Shown: positions 55,598-63,329, counted from the stretch's first letter. The stretch: DNA of 64,000 bases from Pelobacter propionicus DSM 2379 (GCF_000015045.1 NC_008607.1:62001-126000), one strand, 5' to 3'. The notes: generated from the sequence alone by a model not told the origin. Numbers and translations are program-made.

Positions 55598-57037
55598 ATG
55601 GCGATCAATCACGCACAAGGCACATTCGAGCCCCAAATCCCCTTCAACCTCTTCACCAAGAACGACCTGGATCTGTTGAAAGCACTTAGCGTATCCATGG
55701 ACAATTACGGTGACGATGGTCTTGCGTATCTCTACAACGAGGACTACTGCACCACCGGTTATATTGACATCGATGGCGTACAAAAAGAGGTAACAGAGGA
55801 CAATCTTTACAAAATGCTGCAGGAAGTTATCAAGCGCAGCAACGGAGATTTGAAATACATTACTCACGAGCAGGCGTACACATGCGACAGCATGAGAAGA
55901 GGTGAATTCGGAGGATCTGCGGTAATCATTACCTCGGACGACATTCAGTATGACGGAACCAGCTCCTGGCTGGAACGCCGGGTTACCGAGGTTGAGACCG
56001 GAGATTTCGGACCGGATACCGACGATATGCCTTCTGCACCTCCCGCAACACAGGAAGAAGTCAACGAAGCCCTTCGTGACCTTATCACTGCTTCTAACCT
56101 GGTAATCCAGCGCTGGGAGTCCGGTAATCTCGCTGAGGCAGTAAACAACCTGATGTTTGCAGCAGGGATGGCAGAAACCACTCTGGAAAGCATGAAAATC
56201 CTCGAACCCAAACCTATCAACCTTGCTGTTGTCCTTGATGGCGGCATTGTTCAGTCAATCGTTACCGACGTTCCGGAAGCGTTCAAGAATGTCAGTGCGG
56301 TGGTAGTTGACTATGACGTTGACTGCCCTGATCCGGATGATTGCCTACTCGGTATTGTCCTTGATCAGGACTCAGAACTTGCTGCAGCCCATATGCAGAA
56401 CATCATCATCGAGCCGGCAGCAATCGACCTGGGACAGGTTGCCGACTTTGTTTCAGGAAAAGCTTACGGCCACAAACAGCAGAGCATCGCGGTATGTGGG
56501 GGCTATCCTTGCACGGATTGCATGGATTTGCTTCTCGATGAAGAATCAAGTTGCGCCAACGAGGATAAATGCCTCGCTTGGCTGAAATACCAAGATGACA
56601 CAAAATCCGCCTGCGTGAACGATGCAGGCCCCAACTGCTGCTCGCCTGAATACAAGTCCACCTGGGACCATGACCAGCATGGTGAACACATCAACTTCCC
56701 CCAGGAAGACTGGATTTTTGCGGTGGACCACAAAAAAACCACCCTTACATATCAGGAGTGGGTTACGCGCAACATCGAATCCCAGTTACACGAAACAAAT
56801 CTTGATGGTGTCGATGCCATTGAGATAGCTGGGTGTACTGAAAATGACGGCATCGTTGAGGTCATAGATGAAAAAGATGCCACATTCTTTTCCGCCTACA
56901 CCCATCGCCCCAACGAGGGAGTCGAGTGCACCGGCGACTTCAACACAAAGGCCCAGGCGGTTCAATTTGCCAAGGCCCTGGCCGCCCGCACCGGTATTCC
57001 TGTCTACGGGAACCTGTGCAGCATAGAGGAGGCGTAA
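55598..57037 (+). CDS. Large Cys-rich acidic protein of unknown function
   Basis: 479 residues, very acidic, no signal peptide. The N-terminal third contains LTKNDLDLL-like helices, and the C-terminal third is Cys-rich (CGGYPCTDCMDLLL, SSCANEDKCLAWL, NDAGPNCCSPEY), which could form a zinc-binding module. ATG 55598 follows AAAGGAGTAACAC. It is followed 2 bp later by a small Cys-rich gene. No family recognised. Confidence 0.72.
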   Translation: MAINHAQGTFEPQIPFNLFTKNDLDLLKALSVSMDNYGDDGLAYLYNEDYCTTGYIDIDGVQKEVTEDNLYKMLQEVIKRSNGDLKYITHEQAYTCDSMRRGEFGGSAVIITSDDIQYDGTSSWLERRVTEVETGDFGPDTDDMPSAPPATQEEVNEALRDLITASNLVIQRWESGNLAEAVNNLMFAAGMAETTLESMKILEPKPINLAVVLDGGIVQSIVTDVPEAFKNVSAVVVDYDVDCPDPDDCLLGIVLDQDSELAAAHMQNIIIEPAAIDLGQVADFVSGKAYGHKQQSIAVCGGYPCTDCMDLLLDEESSCANEDKCLAWLKYQDDTKSACVNDAGPNCCSPEYKSTWDHDQHGEHINFPQEDWIFAVDHKKTTLTYQEWVTRNIESQLHETNLDGVDAIEIAGCTENDGIVEVIDEKDATFFSAYTHRPNEGVECTGDFNTKAQAVQFAKALAARTGIPVYGNLCSIEEA

Positions 57038-57039
57038 CG

Positions 57040-57174
57040 ATGTACTGTCCAGCCGCATTTGTGAAATATCCTTGTCCTGTTCCAGTTGACAATCCAAGAG
57101 GATGCAAATACCTGGTTTTAGGGAAGTGCATCGCAAAACCTAATCAAAAAGACTACACACTTAAACGACGATAA
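57040..57174 (+). CDS. Small Cys-rich protein
   Basis: 44 residues with four Cys (positions 3, 12, 22, 29): MYCPAAFVKYPCPV...RGCKYLVLGKC. AGAGGAGGCGTAACG precedes ATG 57040. Likely a small zinc-binding protein, co-translated with the Cys-rich protein before it and the nucleotidase after it. Confidence 0.6.
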   Translation: MYCPAAFVKYPCPVPVDNPRGCKYLVLGKCIAKPNQKDYTLKRR

Positions 57175-57185
57175 GGAGAAACATC

Positions 57186-57773
57186 GTGAAAACAATTTTT
57201 TTCCCCGCGGTACTTGGGAGAATGAAGCACCTCCCACGTTGGGCATTGATGCCTAATATCCGCACAGAAAACGTCCATGAACATTCGATGGACGTTGCTT
57301 TGATTGCTGACCTTCTCTGCGCGATCAGAAACGAATTGTTTGAAGGAAGTGTTAACGCCGGCGAGGTGGTACGTGCAGCTCTGTACCACGACGCAAGCGA
57401 GATTTTCACTGGAGATGTTGCAACACCAGTGAAATACGCCAACCCCGAGATCAAAAAGTGCCTGAAAGCCGCGGAAACGGAAGCATGTACCAAGTTGATA
57501 GACATGCTCCCTGATTCAATTCAGGCCGCCTACCGCGACAGTTTTTTCCCCTCCCAGGACATCAAGGAATTGGTCAAAGCTGCTGATAAGTTGTCCGGCC
57601 TGACCAAGTGTATTCTTGAACGAAAACTCGGTAACAGTGAGTTTGGTGATGCGGAAGAATCTCACCATTCCTGGCTACGAGAGAACTGTGGCCACATGCA
57701 TGAAGTCGGATATTTTGTCGATCATTGCATACCAGCTTACGAAAGTTCGCTGGACAAGGTTTTGCGGCGCTAA
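57186..57773 (+). CDS. yfbR: YfbR-like HD-domain 5'-deoxynucleotidase
   Basis: 195 residues from GTG 57186 (AAGGAGAAACATC). It matches E. coli YfbR throughout: RWALMPNIRTENVHEHSMDV, catalytic H33, H68-D69 (LYHDASEIFTGD) and D134 (KAADKLSGL). The enzyme dephosphorylates deoxynucleoside monophosphates. A nucleotide-pool enzyme beside primase and ssb genes fits a replicating mobile element. Confidence 0.92.
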   Translation: MKTIFFPAVLGRMKHLPRWALMPNIRTENVHEHSMDVALIADLLCAIRNELFEGSVNAGEVVRAALYHDASEIFTGDVATPVKYANPEIKKCLKAAETEACTKLIDMLPDSIQAAYRDSFFPSQDIKELVKAADKLSGLTKCILERKLGNSEFGDAEESHHSWLRENCGHMHEVGYFVDHCIPAYESSLDKVLRR

Positions 57774-57787
57774 GATTTCCGACCACC

Positions 57788-57826
57788 TTATCAAATCTAC
57801 TTGCCACACCCCACTGTGAGGGTGTG
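57788..57826 (+). promoter_or_regulatory. Simple hairpin before the lipoprotein gene
   Basis: CACACCC (57803-57809) pairs with GGGTGTG (57820-57826). It sits where a structured leader would be expected but lacks the long stem and the CCC-loop-GGG core. May be a decayed leader or a plain hairpin. Confidence 0.4.
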
Positions 57827-57844
57827 CATCACATGGAGATGCTT

Positions 57845-58051
57845 ATGAAAAGACTATCGTTGATGGTTATCGCTCTGGGTCTTCTTTCCGGATGCTCCCA
57901 CTCACAATGGGTGGCTGCAAAGACCAATACCCAGGTGGCAGGTTTTGTGAATCCTCTGGGATTTGCAATTAATATGGTTGCTTCGGCCGGCGAGATCGTA
58001 TCAAGGCCCTCAACACCATCTGCCATACAGGAGGACAACCCCCAAGAATAA
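57845..58051 (+). CDS. Small lipoprotein
   Basis: 68 residues. Signal peptide MKRLSLMVIALGLLSGCS with lipobox LLSGC, then a short polar body with a hydrophobic patch (GFVNPLGFAINMVASAG). GGAG precedes ATG 57845; two earlier in-frame ATGs are possible. Short lipoproteins of this kind can act in entry exclusion, but nothing here proves that. Confidence 0.7.
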   Translation: MKRLSLMVIALGLLSGCSHSQWVAAKTNTQVAGFVNPLGFAINMVASAGEIVSRPSTPSAIQEDNPQE

Positions 58052-58071
58052 CGTCCGCCACGGACAGCCTG

Positions 58072-58120
58072 CCGCATCGGGAGACCAATTTGACACTCCC
58101 ATGCGGGGGAGTGTCTGCGG
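58072..58120 (+). ncRNA. Structured leader copy 15
   Basis: Outer stem CCGCA (58072-58076) with TGCGG (58116-58120), AGAC/GTCT inside, and a long apical ACTCCC...GGGAGT hairpin. Ends 7 nt before 58128, overlapping the GGAGGAG ribosome site more closely than the others. Confidence 0.72.
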
Positions 58121-58127
58121 AGGAGCT

Positions 58128-58451
58128 ATGAATCAGTTATCCCTTGATTTTTCTTCTGACCGCCTCACTACCAACACACCTTCCAACAACCCCATAATCA
58201 ATGCCTGGCGAGGCTTTCTTGCCCTGCCGGTTATCACTCTTGCTTCTGCATGGGTGGCTTTTACTGGAGACGGAAAAAGCCCGTGCAAGACCATCTGCAG
58301 GTTGCGTGGTCGTTGTCTCATTCGGAAAAAATGCATCGCTTATGAAGCCTATGATGTAGGTCTCTCGTGGCGATTCGGTGACATTGAGTACGGTGAAGCA
58401 TCACCGGTTGGGATAGCGAGAGAAGGTGGAACCTACGGGGGGGCAGACTAA
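58128..58451 (+). CDS. Unknown protein with Cys cluster
   Basis: 107 residues. A hydrophobic stretch (FLALPVITLASAWVAF) is followed by Cys residues (PCKTICRLRGRCLIRKKCIA) that could bind metal. GGAGGAGCT precedes ATG 58128. Its stop abuts the next start. Family not recognised. Confidence 0.65.
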   Translation: MNQLSLDFSSDRLTTNTPSNNPIINAWRGFLALPVITLASAWVAFTGDGKSPCKTICRLRGRCLIRKKCIAYEAYDVGLSWRFGDIEYGEASPVGIAREGGTYGGAD

Positions 58452-58694
58452 ATGAGCCTCGTGGGGGATCTTTATGAAGTCTTTAAGGCCCGGGACAGCA
58501 GTTGGCGAATAAAGTTCAATGCTGAACTGGGATCCCTTGTTTGCCGCGGCGGTGCCTTTCTGTCCTTCGCAGATAAAGATGAAGCGGAAAGAATCGCTGC
58601 TATCGTTGCGAGAGATGTAAAGAAGAATAAGTCGCATTATTCTCCTCCAGCACCAGCAACGACAAAAGAAGAAGTATTACCGCTTTTTGGGTAA
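58452..58694 (+). CDS. Small unknown protein, last gene of the block
   Basis: 80 residues, soluble, with FLSFADKDEAERIAAIVARD and a Pro/Ala-rich tail ending LPLFG. It starts directly after the previous stop, so it is co-translated. No family recognised. It is followed by the hairpin/terminator region. Confidence 0.62.
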   Translation: MSLVGDLYEVFKARDSSWRIKFNAELGSLVCRGGAFLSFADKDEAERIAAIVARDVKKNKSHYSPPAPATTKEEVLPLFG

Positions 58695-58704
58695 CAACCG
58701 AAAC

Positions 58705-58745
58705 TCACAAGGAGGGGGAAAGAAAACTGGTCTCCCTCCTTGTGA
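58705..58745 (+). repeat. Hairpin after the last gene
   Basis: Perfect 12-bp arms TCACAAGGAGGG (58705-58716) and CCCTCCTTGTGA (58734-58745). It sits just after the last stop, lacks the CCC-loop-GGG apex, and precedes no gene. Possibly an mRNA 3' stabiliser. Confidence 0.6.
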
Positions 58746-58759
58746 CTACCCACTGAACA

Positions 58760-58818
58760 CCAAGAGGACTACTTGGAGCTGTTATCACAGTGATAACGGT
58801 TGCAAGTAGTCCTCTTGG
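58760..58818. repeat. Long nested inverted repeat
   Basis: Perfect 16-bp arms CCAAGAGGACTACTTG (58760-58775) and CAAGTAGTCCTCTTGG (58803-58818). Inside lies a second perfect palindrome GTTATCAC-A-GTGATAAC (58781-58797), with 5-nt mismatched segments between the two. It has no T run. Position between convergent operons. Confidence 0.75.
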
Positions 58819-58864
58819 GACTATTTGAGCTCTTCTGGCAGGGTAACCCGCTCAGCCAGGATAG

Positions 58865-58892
58865 GGCGGCCCTTTGTGGCCGCCTTTTTTTT
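58865..58892 (+). terminator. Strong intrinsic terminator of the 22-kb block
   Basis: GGCGGCC (58865-58871), 6-nt loop, GGCCGCC (58878-58884), then eight T. It lies between the convergent block and the repressor gene. Confidence 0.9.
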
Positions 58893-58919
58893 GTGAGTAT
58901 GCTTTACGCTGGCTATTCT

Positions 58920-59312
58920 TCACTGCTTCCTTTTAGCAGGAGCAGCCTGCTTTGAAAGTTCCTCTTTGAATTCTAAGAGGAGTGCAGCAGCACGCCATTG
59001 ATTTGGCTCACTCATACTCTCCAAAATATCAATCACCTTTAATTTTATATCTTCTCGAAAAGGAGTGGTGTTAGATGAATCAAGCATCATCTTCCCATTC
59101 CCAGTCAATACCCAGTTTACATCTATTCCCATCTTAGACAACGCCTCAAGAACTTTGCCACCTGGGATATTTTTACCAGCCTCGTATCCTTGCCAAGAGG
59201 GAAGACTTGAGTCTGCGGCCTTTGCAATCGCAGTCTGAGACATTCCAAGGATATTGCGCACTTCTTTTAAACGTGTCCCTATATGTTCTATAATTTTGTC
59301 TATGTTTTCCAT
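58920..59312 (-). CDS. XRE-family (phage repressor-like) regulator
   Basis: 130 residues. HTH_3 domain GTRLKEVRNILGMSQTAIAK, AADSSLPSWQGYEAGKNIPG, followed by a conserved LSKMGIDVNWVLTGNG and a helical C-terminus with a basic tail. Typical of lambda-cI-like or plasmid regulators without the LexA-type peptidase. It is the last gene of a minus-strand operon and could act on the palindromic promoters at 61717 or 63755. Confidence 0.88.
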   Translation of the reverse strand: MENIDKIIEHIGTRLKEVRNILGMSQTAIAKAADSSLPSWQGYEAGKNIPGGKVLEALSKMGIDVNWVLTGNGKMMLDSSNTTPFREDIKLKVIDILESMSEPNQWRAAALLLEFKEELSKQAAPAKRKQ

Positions 59313-59314
59313 AC

Positions 59315-60181
59315 TTATATCAGTTGGGTCATAAGTTGGTCGTGGGTAGTAGACCTTTCACGTAAACAGGCAATGGATCTTTGGCATTCATCAAGATACC
59401 CTCGCTCCAGTTCAATATAGTTTGCGTGAGCAATGCCAAATGCAAAAGGAGAGTGTGTGGCGACAACTACTTGCAGGTTTTTGAAGTAGTCTGCATCATA
59501 GAACAGGCTCCATAAACGAGCCTGCAATGGGATACTTAGGCAACTTTCAGGCTCATCCAACAAAATAGTCTGAGGACCACCAAGAGGGATGTTCGCTGCC
59601 AAGTATTCCTCAGCCTTTTCCAGGCGCACGTTCCAAGCATCATTGATGAAAGCACTTTTTTCCATCCGCCATTCGATTCGAGACGGCATTTGCATCTCGC
59701 CCTTGACTGCTTTAATGCAATCACTGATTCGCCGAAGAGATAATTCCCCTGTTGAGCCCCTTGATAAAGCCGACAGGACCCCCGCTTTAAAGAAATCATT
59801 GTCGAACGCCCCTCCAGTGATCCCGATCGTCTCGCGTGGGTCACAAAAAAGAATCGGCTGCCCATCATGAACTACGCTCCAGGGAAACATGATCGCTTCC
59901 CCGGGAAAGCTGAACAACTCCCTCAACCAGTTTTCCGTGACAGCAGAGACCCCGCCCTGCATTGCCGCCAGTGACAATGCACAGGCCCGCAGTACAGTTG
60001 ATTTCCCGGTTCCGTTAGGACCAACCAGGATGTTCAACCCCGGCTTGAACCTGAACGTTTTACCGCGAACAGATTTGATATCCACGATGAAGGAATACGG
60101 CCCGGGTGACTCCTTACCTCGGCGCCCGAAGGGCCCGAGGTAATCCGATTTCTTTTGGGGAAACGCGACTGATTCGATCAT
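59315..60181 (-). CDS. AAA family ATPase (ABC/SMC-like)
   Basis: 288 residues. Walker A GPNGTGKST (54-62), signature-like SRGSTGELSLRRI, Walker B TILLDEPESCLS and a H-loop VVATHSPFAFG. It is the compact AAA_21/OLD-like ATPase type found in mobile elements, without an attached nuclease. Starts 2 bp upstream of the repressor end. Role in defence or DNA metabolism is possible but unproven. Confidence 0.85.
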   Translation of the reverse strand: MIESVAFPQKKSDYLGPFGRRGKESPGPYSFIVDIKSVRGKTFRFKPGLNILVGPNGTGKSTVLRACALSLAAMQGGVSAVTENWLRELFSFPGEAIMFPWSVVHDGQPILFCDPRETIGITGGAFDNDFFKAGVLSALSRGSTGELSLRRISDCIKAVKGEMQMPSRIEWRMEKSAFINDAWNVRLEKAEEYLAANIPLGGPQTILLDEPESCLSIPLQARLWSLFYDADYFKNLQVVVATHSPFAFGIAHANYIELERGYLDECQRSIACLRERSTTHDQLMTQLI

Positions 60182-60184
60182 TGC

Positions 60185-60736
60185 TCACCACCAGCTATTT
60201 TTCGGTCTTTTCAAACTTTTCCTGAACTCCCAGGGAGGCTGAGGCTTGCCTTGCCTCCACAAGCCAAGCCGGGCTTTTCTGGCCCGCTCCTCTGCATCGA
60301 TGAACTCAGATGCATGCGGCCGATCAAGATATTGCCGATATGCCCAGGCGTTTCCTGTGGCCACCATTTCGCGGTTGATATTTCGCCGCCCCAACCAGAC
60401 GATCGAGACCGTTCGACCGTACTGATCAACATCCATCAGATCCAGCCGCACGTGCTGTCCATTCACCAGAGAGTACAAGGCACGAAAGGACTCCTCGCCA
60501 TATGGCTGGCCAGGCTTGCTCACCGTGCCCGTCCTTTTGTTTCCCTTCTGCGTCTCTGGGGCATCGATGCCGTACATCCTGACTTTTATCTTTGTTCCCA
60601 TACGATCCGCAACCTGAAGCGTATCACCATCAGATACCTTGGTAACAACGCCTTCAACAGTCCGAAGCGGACCGCCGGCCCAGGCAGAAGTTGAAACAGC
60701 GAGAAACAACATGCTCAAAAGACCCAAAAACCTCAT
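60185..60736 (-). CDS. Secreted thermonuclease-like (SNase) protein
   Basis: 183 residues with a signal peptide (FLGLLSMLFLAVSTSAWAGG). The SNase domain has DGDTLQV, the catalytic RMYGIDAPETQ, GEESFRALYSLV and DQYGRTVSIVWL, ANDNA-like GNAWAYRQYLDR. It degrades DNA/RNA outside the cytoplasm. Plasmids with transfer functions often carry such a secreted nuclease. It ends 4 bp before the ATPase start. Confidence 0.93.
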   Translation of the reverse strand: MRFLGLLSMLFLAVSTSAWAGGPLRTVEGVVTKVSDGDTLQVADRMGTKIKVRMYGIDAPETQKGNKRTGTVSKPGQPYGEESFRALYSLVNGQHVRLDLMDVDQYGRTVSIVWLGRRNINREMVATGNAWAYRQYLDRPHASEFIDAEERARKARLGLWRQGKPQPPWEFRKSLKRPKNSWW

Positions 60737-60762
60737 CTAATTCCCTCCACGTTTCATCGCTA

Positions 60763-61095
60763 TCAAGATCCATATCGCTCTATCAGAACAACTTGAACCA
60801 GCTTGCTGAAGTTCCCAGGTGAAACAACTTCCATGGCCGCATCAACAATCTTTGCGTAATCTTCGTTCAAGCGAATACTGAATCTCGGATCAGCGGTAGT
60901 TATGCTGATTTTCTGTGACGCAATATTAACCAGCGAATCAAGACTAATATTGCCACCTAAACGCTCAACCAGTACCATTCGGGCCATAACAGCCGGCTTC
61001 GATGTTCCTCTCCTTTGGGCCTCATCGCACAACTTTTCGTAAATACTTAATGGAAGGCGAATATTTCTCGGCTTAACCGTGACGGCCTGCGTCAT
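60763..61095 (-). CDS. Ribbon-helix-helix-like protein
   Basis: 110 residues from ATG 61095 (AAAGGACAAG). Basic N-terminus TVKPRNIRLPLSIYEKLCDE with AQRRGTSKPAVMARMVLVER resembles an RHH DNA-binding fold; a similar pattern recurs at the C-terminus (SIRLNEDYAKIVDAAM, FSKLVQVVLIERYG), so it may hold two RHH units in one chain. It could be a partition or copy-number regulator. No ParA is adjacent. Confidence 0.65.
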   Translation of the reverse strand: MTQAVTVKPRNIRLPLSIYEKLCDEAQRRGTSKPAVMARMVLVERLGGNISLDSLVNIASQKISITTADPRFSIRLNEDYAKIVDAAMEVVSPGNFSKLVQVVLIERYGS

Positions 61096-61320
61096 CTTGT
61101 CCTTTGTCACTAGAGACTCCTGGCTGTTTTGTTGTCTACTTCGGACAGACAGTAACACAGACAGCCGTGATCCTCTACAGATTTGGGTAACTCCCTTCGC
61201 CATAGGCCTGGCGCCCAACATCTGTAATCCGCCACGACCTTGTTCCACCGCAATCAACCTCTTCGATACCTTGCGCGGTGAAGTCGGCATTTACAACGAC
61301 TGATCTGCTAAGTTTGCCGA

Positions 61321-61644
61321 TTAACTCGTTTGATCCGTCATGTTCGTAGGAAATTGTGATTTGATGACCTCACGCAGCTTACGTCTCACAGCCCAGCTAT
61401 CGAGCCACGACTGCACCTTTACCGGGTCCGGGTGCGGAGGAAGGATCGAGCTTTTGACCCTTCGCAACCCGCCGGCATCATCTCTCCAGCCAACAAACCA
61501 CATCGTGTCCGCAGAATGCTTGCAAACCCCGATCACCTTCACCCCGTCAGGGACAGTATGGTACTGGAACGCTCGCCCAAAAAAACCACCAGCTTGCACC
61601 ACTACAACCTCATCTTTCTTCGGTGTGCCACTACTCTTACTCAT
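61321..61644 (-). CDS. Unknown basic protein
   Basis: 107 residues from ATG 61644 (GGAGGGTTGTG). Beta-rich centre (GVKVIGVCKHSADTMWFVGW) and a helical basic C-terminus (WLDSWAVRRKLREVIKSQ). First gene after the palindromic promoter at 61696-61737. No family recognised. Confidence 0.65.
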   Translation of the reverse strand: MSKSSGTPKKDEVVVVQAGGFFGRAFQYHTVPDGVKVIGVCKHSADTMWFVGWRDDAGGLRRVKSSILPPHPDPVKVQSWLDSWAVRRKLREVIKSQFPTNMTDQTS

Positions 61645-61695
61645 CACAACCCTCCTCTGAGAAACAGATACACTCCAAAATGTCAACCCTACTCA

Positions 61696-61737
61696 ATATT
61701 AGCTTTTTACTATTCTGTGTCAACTAATAGTTGACAC
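61696..61737 (-). promoter_or_regulatory. Promoter with 21-bp palindromic operator
   Basis: On the minus strand TTGACA (61723-61718), 16 bp, TAATAT (61701-61696). The -35 box is inside the perfect palindrome GTGTCAACTA-A-TAGTTGACAC (61717-61737). It should control the minus operon 61644 to 58920, which ends with a repressor gene. Confidence 0.75.
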
Positions 61738-61762
61738 TTGAGACAAAAAAAAGAGAGCACTC

Positions 61763-61785
61763 TTATCCACATCGAATGTGGAAAA
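61763..61785. other. Pair of inverted DnaA boxes
   Basis: TTATCCACA (61763-61771) matches the DnaA consensus perfectly; TTTTCCACA lies on the opposite strand at 61777-61785, six bases away. The surrounding 170 bp are gene-free and A/T-rich. A candidate initiation or regulatory site; no iterons were seen. Confidence 0.45.
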
Positions 61786-61860
61786 CCCCCATATTTTCAC
61801 AAACGGACACGGTAAAAATCCATAGAGAATAGGTCCTTCATCAAATTGCCCACTTTTTGA

Positions 61861-62379
61861 TCACGCCACAACTTGCTGACGTAGTTTCAATAACTTAGGC
61901 ACAACGCCATATCCTATATAAAGAGGATGAGACGGCTGGCCACTGCTTGTCTGCTTGAGACAATACAGAAGGATTCCCGCCCTTGTCAGCATTTCGACAA
62001 CCTGATCACCCCTCCCCATGTGCTCACCATGAATGCCCCAACCACATATCACCTTGAGCGCCTTCGATGCAGCCTCCAGGATATGTCGATCGTTGTCAGG
62101 GCCAACCGGATCTACCTGCTTCTTCATGAGCTCTGGTGAGGTTTCCCTGAACGCGAAGATATTGATGATTTCGACTCCGCCACACCCCGGAGTCCTGCGC
62201 GCTCTTCTCTCGCAGCGCTCAACCGTCGGGTCATTCTTTTCCTGGTCAGCCGTAGAGGGATTGAGCATCAACCAACAAAGAAGCGGTAGATCCGGATTCC
62301 AAATTTGACGAAGCCGATACCGATACCGCAAGCATGGAGAGAAAACCGTTTCCCTTTGCTCAAAGAGGGGACTATGCAT
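61861..62379 (-). CDS. DUF1643 family protein
   Basis: 172 residues. The family motif LLCWLMLNPSTADQEKNDPT followed by VERCERRA is clear, along with GGVEIINIFAFRETSP and VICGWGIHG. DUF1643 proteins are common on phages and plasmids; activity unknown. It is upstream of the DnaA-box region and oriented with the other minus genes. Confidence 0.9.
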   Translation of the reverse strand: MHSPLFEQRETVFSPCLRYRYRLRQIWNPDLPLLCWLMLNPSTADQEKNDPTVERCERRARRTPGCGGVEIINIFAFRETSPELMKKQVDPVGPDNDRHILEAASKALKVICGWGIHGEHMGRGDQVVEMLTRAGILLYCLKQTSSGQPSHPLYIGYGVVPKLLKLRQQVVA

Positions 62380-62401
62380 GTTCGGGATTTCACCTATAAT
62401 T

Positions 62402-62881
62402 TCATCGCGCTAACTTTTCTAGACAGAACCGAGCTACCCTCACAGCGTTTCGCTTCGTGATGTATCCAAGCAGTTTGTTTCCATCTGCCCAGGACATGTA
62501 CTCTTCCAGCATCTGTACTGACGACAAAAACCAGTAAAACCGGCTTGTTTCAGACACAAAGGGTGGTGGACTATCCTTCTGGCAAAATGATTCGAATGCC
62601 GATTCCAGGTCTTTGACCATCAGGAACCGCTGCTGGTACCAGTCCTCGGTGCGGTACTTGCCGGCAAAGGCGGCGATGCTACCAAAAGAACTGTAATCTT
62701 CTGCCAGGAATCGTTTGACAATATCATGGGTTAGGGTGACACCCTCATATTTTCTGACGAATCTCGGGTTTGTCAGGCATCGCTGAGCCATGTCGGCGCA
62801 ATCGGCCTCGCTCAAGCCTATTTCGTTCTCCCCTGACAATTCGCGCACTGCGTCGAGAATGGTTTCTTCAGTTTGGCTCAT
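62402..62881 (-). CDS. Unknown helical protein
   Basis: 159 residues from ATG 62881 (GGGGAAGGAA). Acidic, helical, aromatic-rich (EDWYQQRFLMVKDLESAFES, SRFYWFLSSVQMLEEYMSW). No motif recognised. It ends 22 bp before the DUF1643 start. Confidence 0.65.
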   Translation of the reverse strand: MSQTEETILDAVRELSGENEIGLSEADCADMAQRCLTNPRFVRKYEGVTLTHDIVKRFLAEDYSSFGSIAAFAGKYRTEDWYQQRFLMVKDLESAFESFCQKDSPPPFVSETSRFYWFLSSVQMLEEYMSWADGNKLLGYITKRNAVRVARFCLEKLAR

Positions 62882-63032
62882 TTCCTTCCCCTCTCGCCTT
62901 TCCAAACATATTGTATGCCGCTTGCTGGCAGACTAATACCCAAAGTCTCAGCCATCTCTTTCTGGCTCTTGCCGAAATACTTGCAAAGCTATTTCAGTCG
63001 TTGTGCAATACTTGCAAGATCAGAAATATACA
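62882..63032. other. Short gap with helix-turn-helix-like remnant
   Basis: On the minus strand a frame without a start reads CKYFGKSQKEMAETLGIS and ends in WKGERGRK just before the 62881 gene. It looks like a decayed HTH gene fragment. A 12-nt string TTGCAAGTATT occurs twice nearby. Confidence 0.35.
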
Positions 63033-63329
63033 TCAAGACAACGCATCTTTTAGACGAGAGACAGCATCATCGATTAAACGCTGTCTCCACCCCCTACCCT
63101 GATATTTATCCGAAGAGTCACAACAGAACGAAAATGCACCGAATCCAAGCGCAAAAGCCCTTTTTCGAAGATTTACCGTGACTGCCCCACAACCAAAACT
63201 ATGTGGAGGCAACAAAACCACACAATCCTCATTACCAGGTTCATTTTCGACACTCCAACCATCAGGGAGCACAATATTGTCGTTATTGCATTTCTCCACA
63301 GTATGTCTCCCACCAACAGAGCTATTCAA
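63033..63329 (-). CDS. Unknown small protein
   Basis: 98 residues, beta-rich, several Cys (EDCVVLLPPHSFGCGAVTVN, FSFCCDSSDKYQGRGWRQRL). It overlaps the end of the preceding 63322 gene by 8 bp, so the two are coupled. No family recognised. Confidence 0.6.
   Translation of the reverse strand: MNSSVGGRHTVEKCNNDNIVLPDGWSVENEPGNEDCVVLLPPHSFGCGAVTVNLRKRAFALGFGAFSFCCDSSDKYQGRGWRQRLIDDAVSRLKDALS

Noticed and set aside
37157-58120. CRISPR array as an explanation for the repeated intergenic elements
   Set aside because: Copies are kilobases apart, each before a gene, and vary in sequence with pairing kept; no spacers or cas1/cas2 genes.
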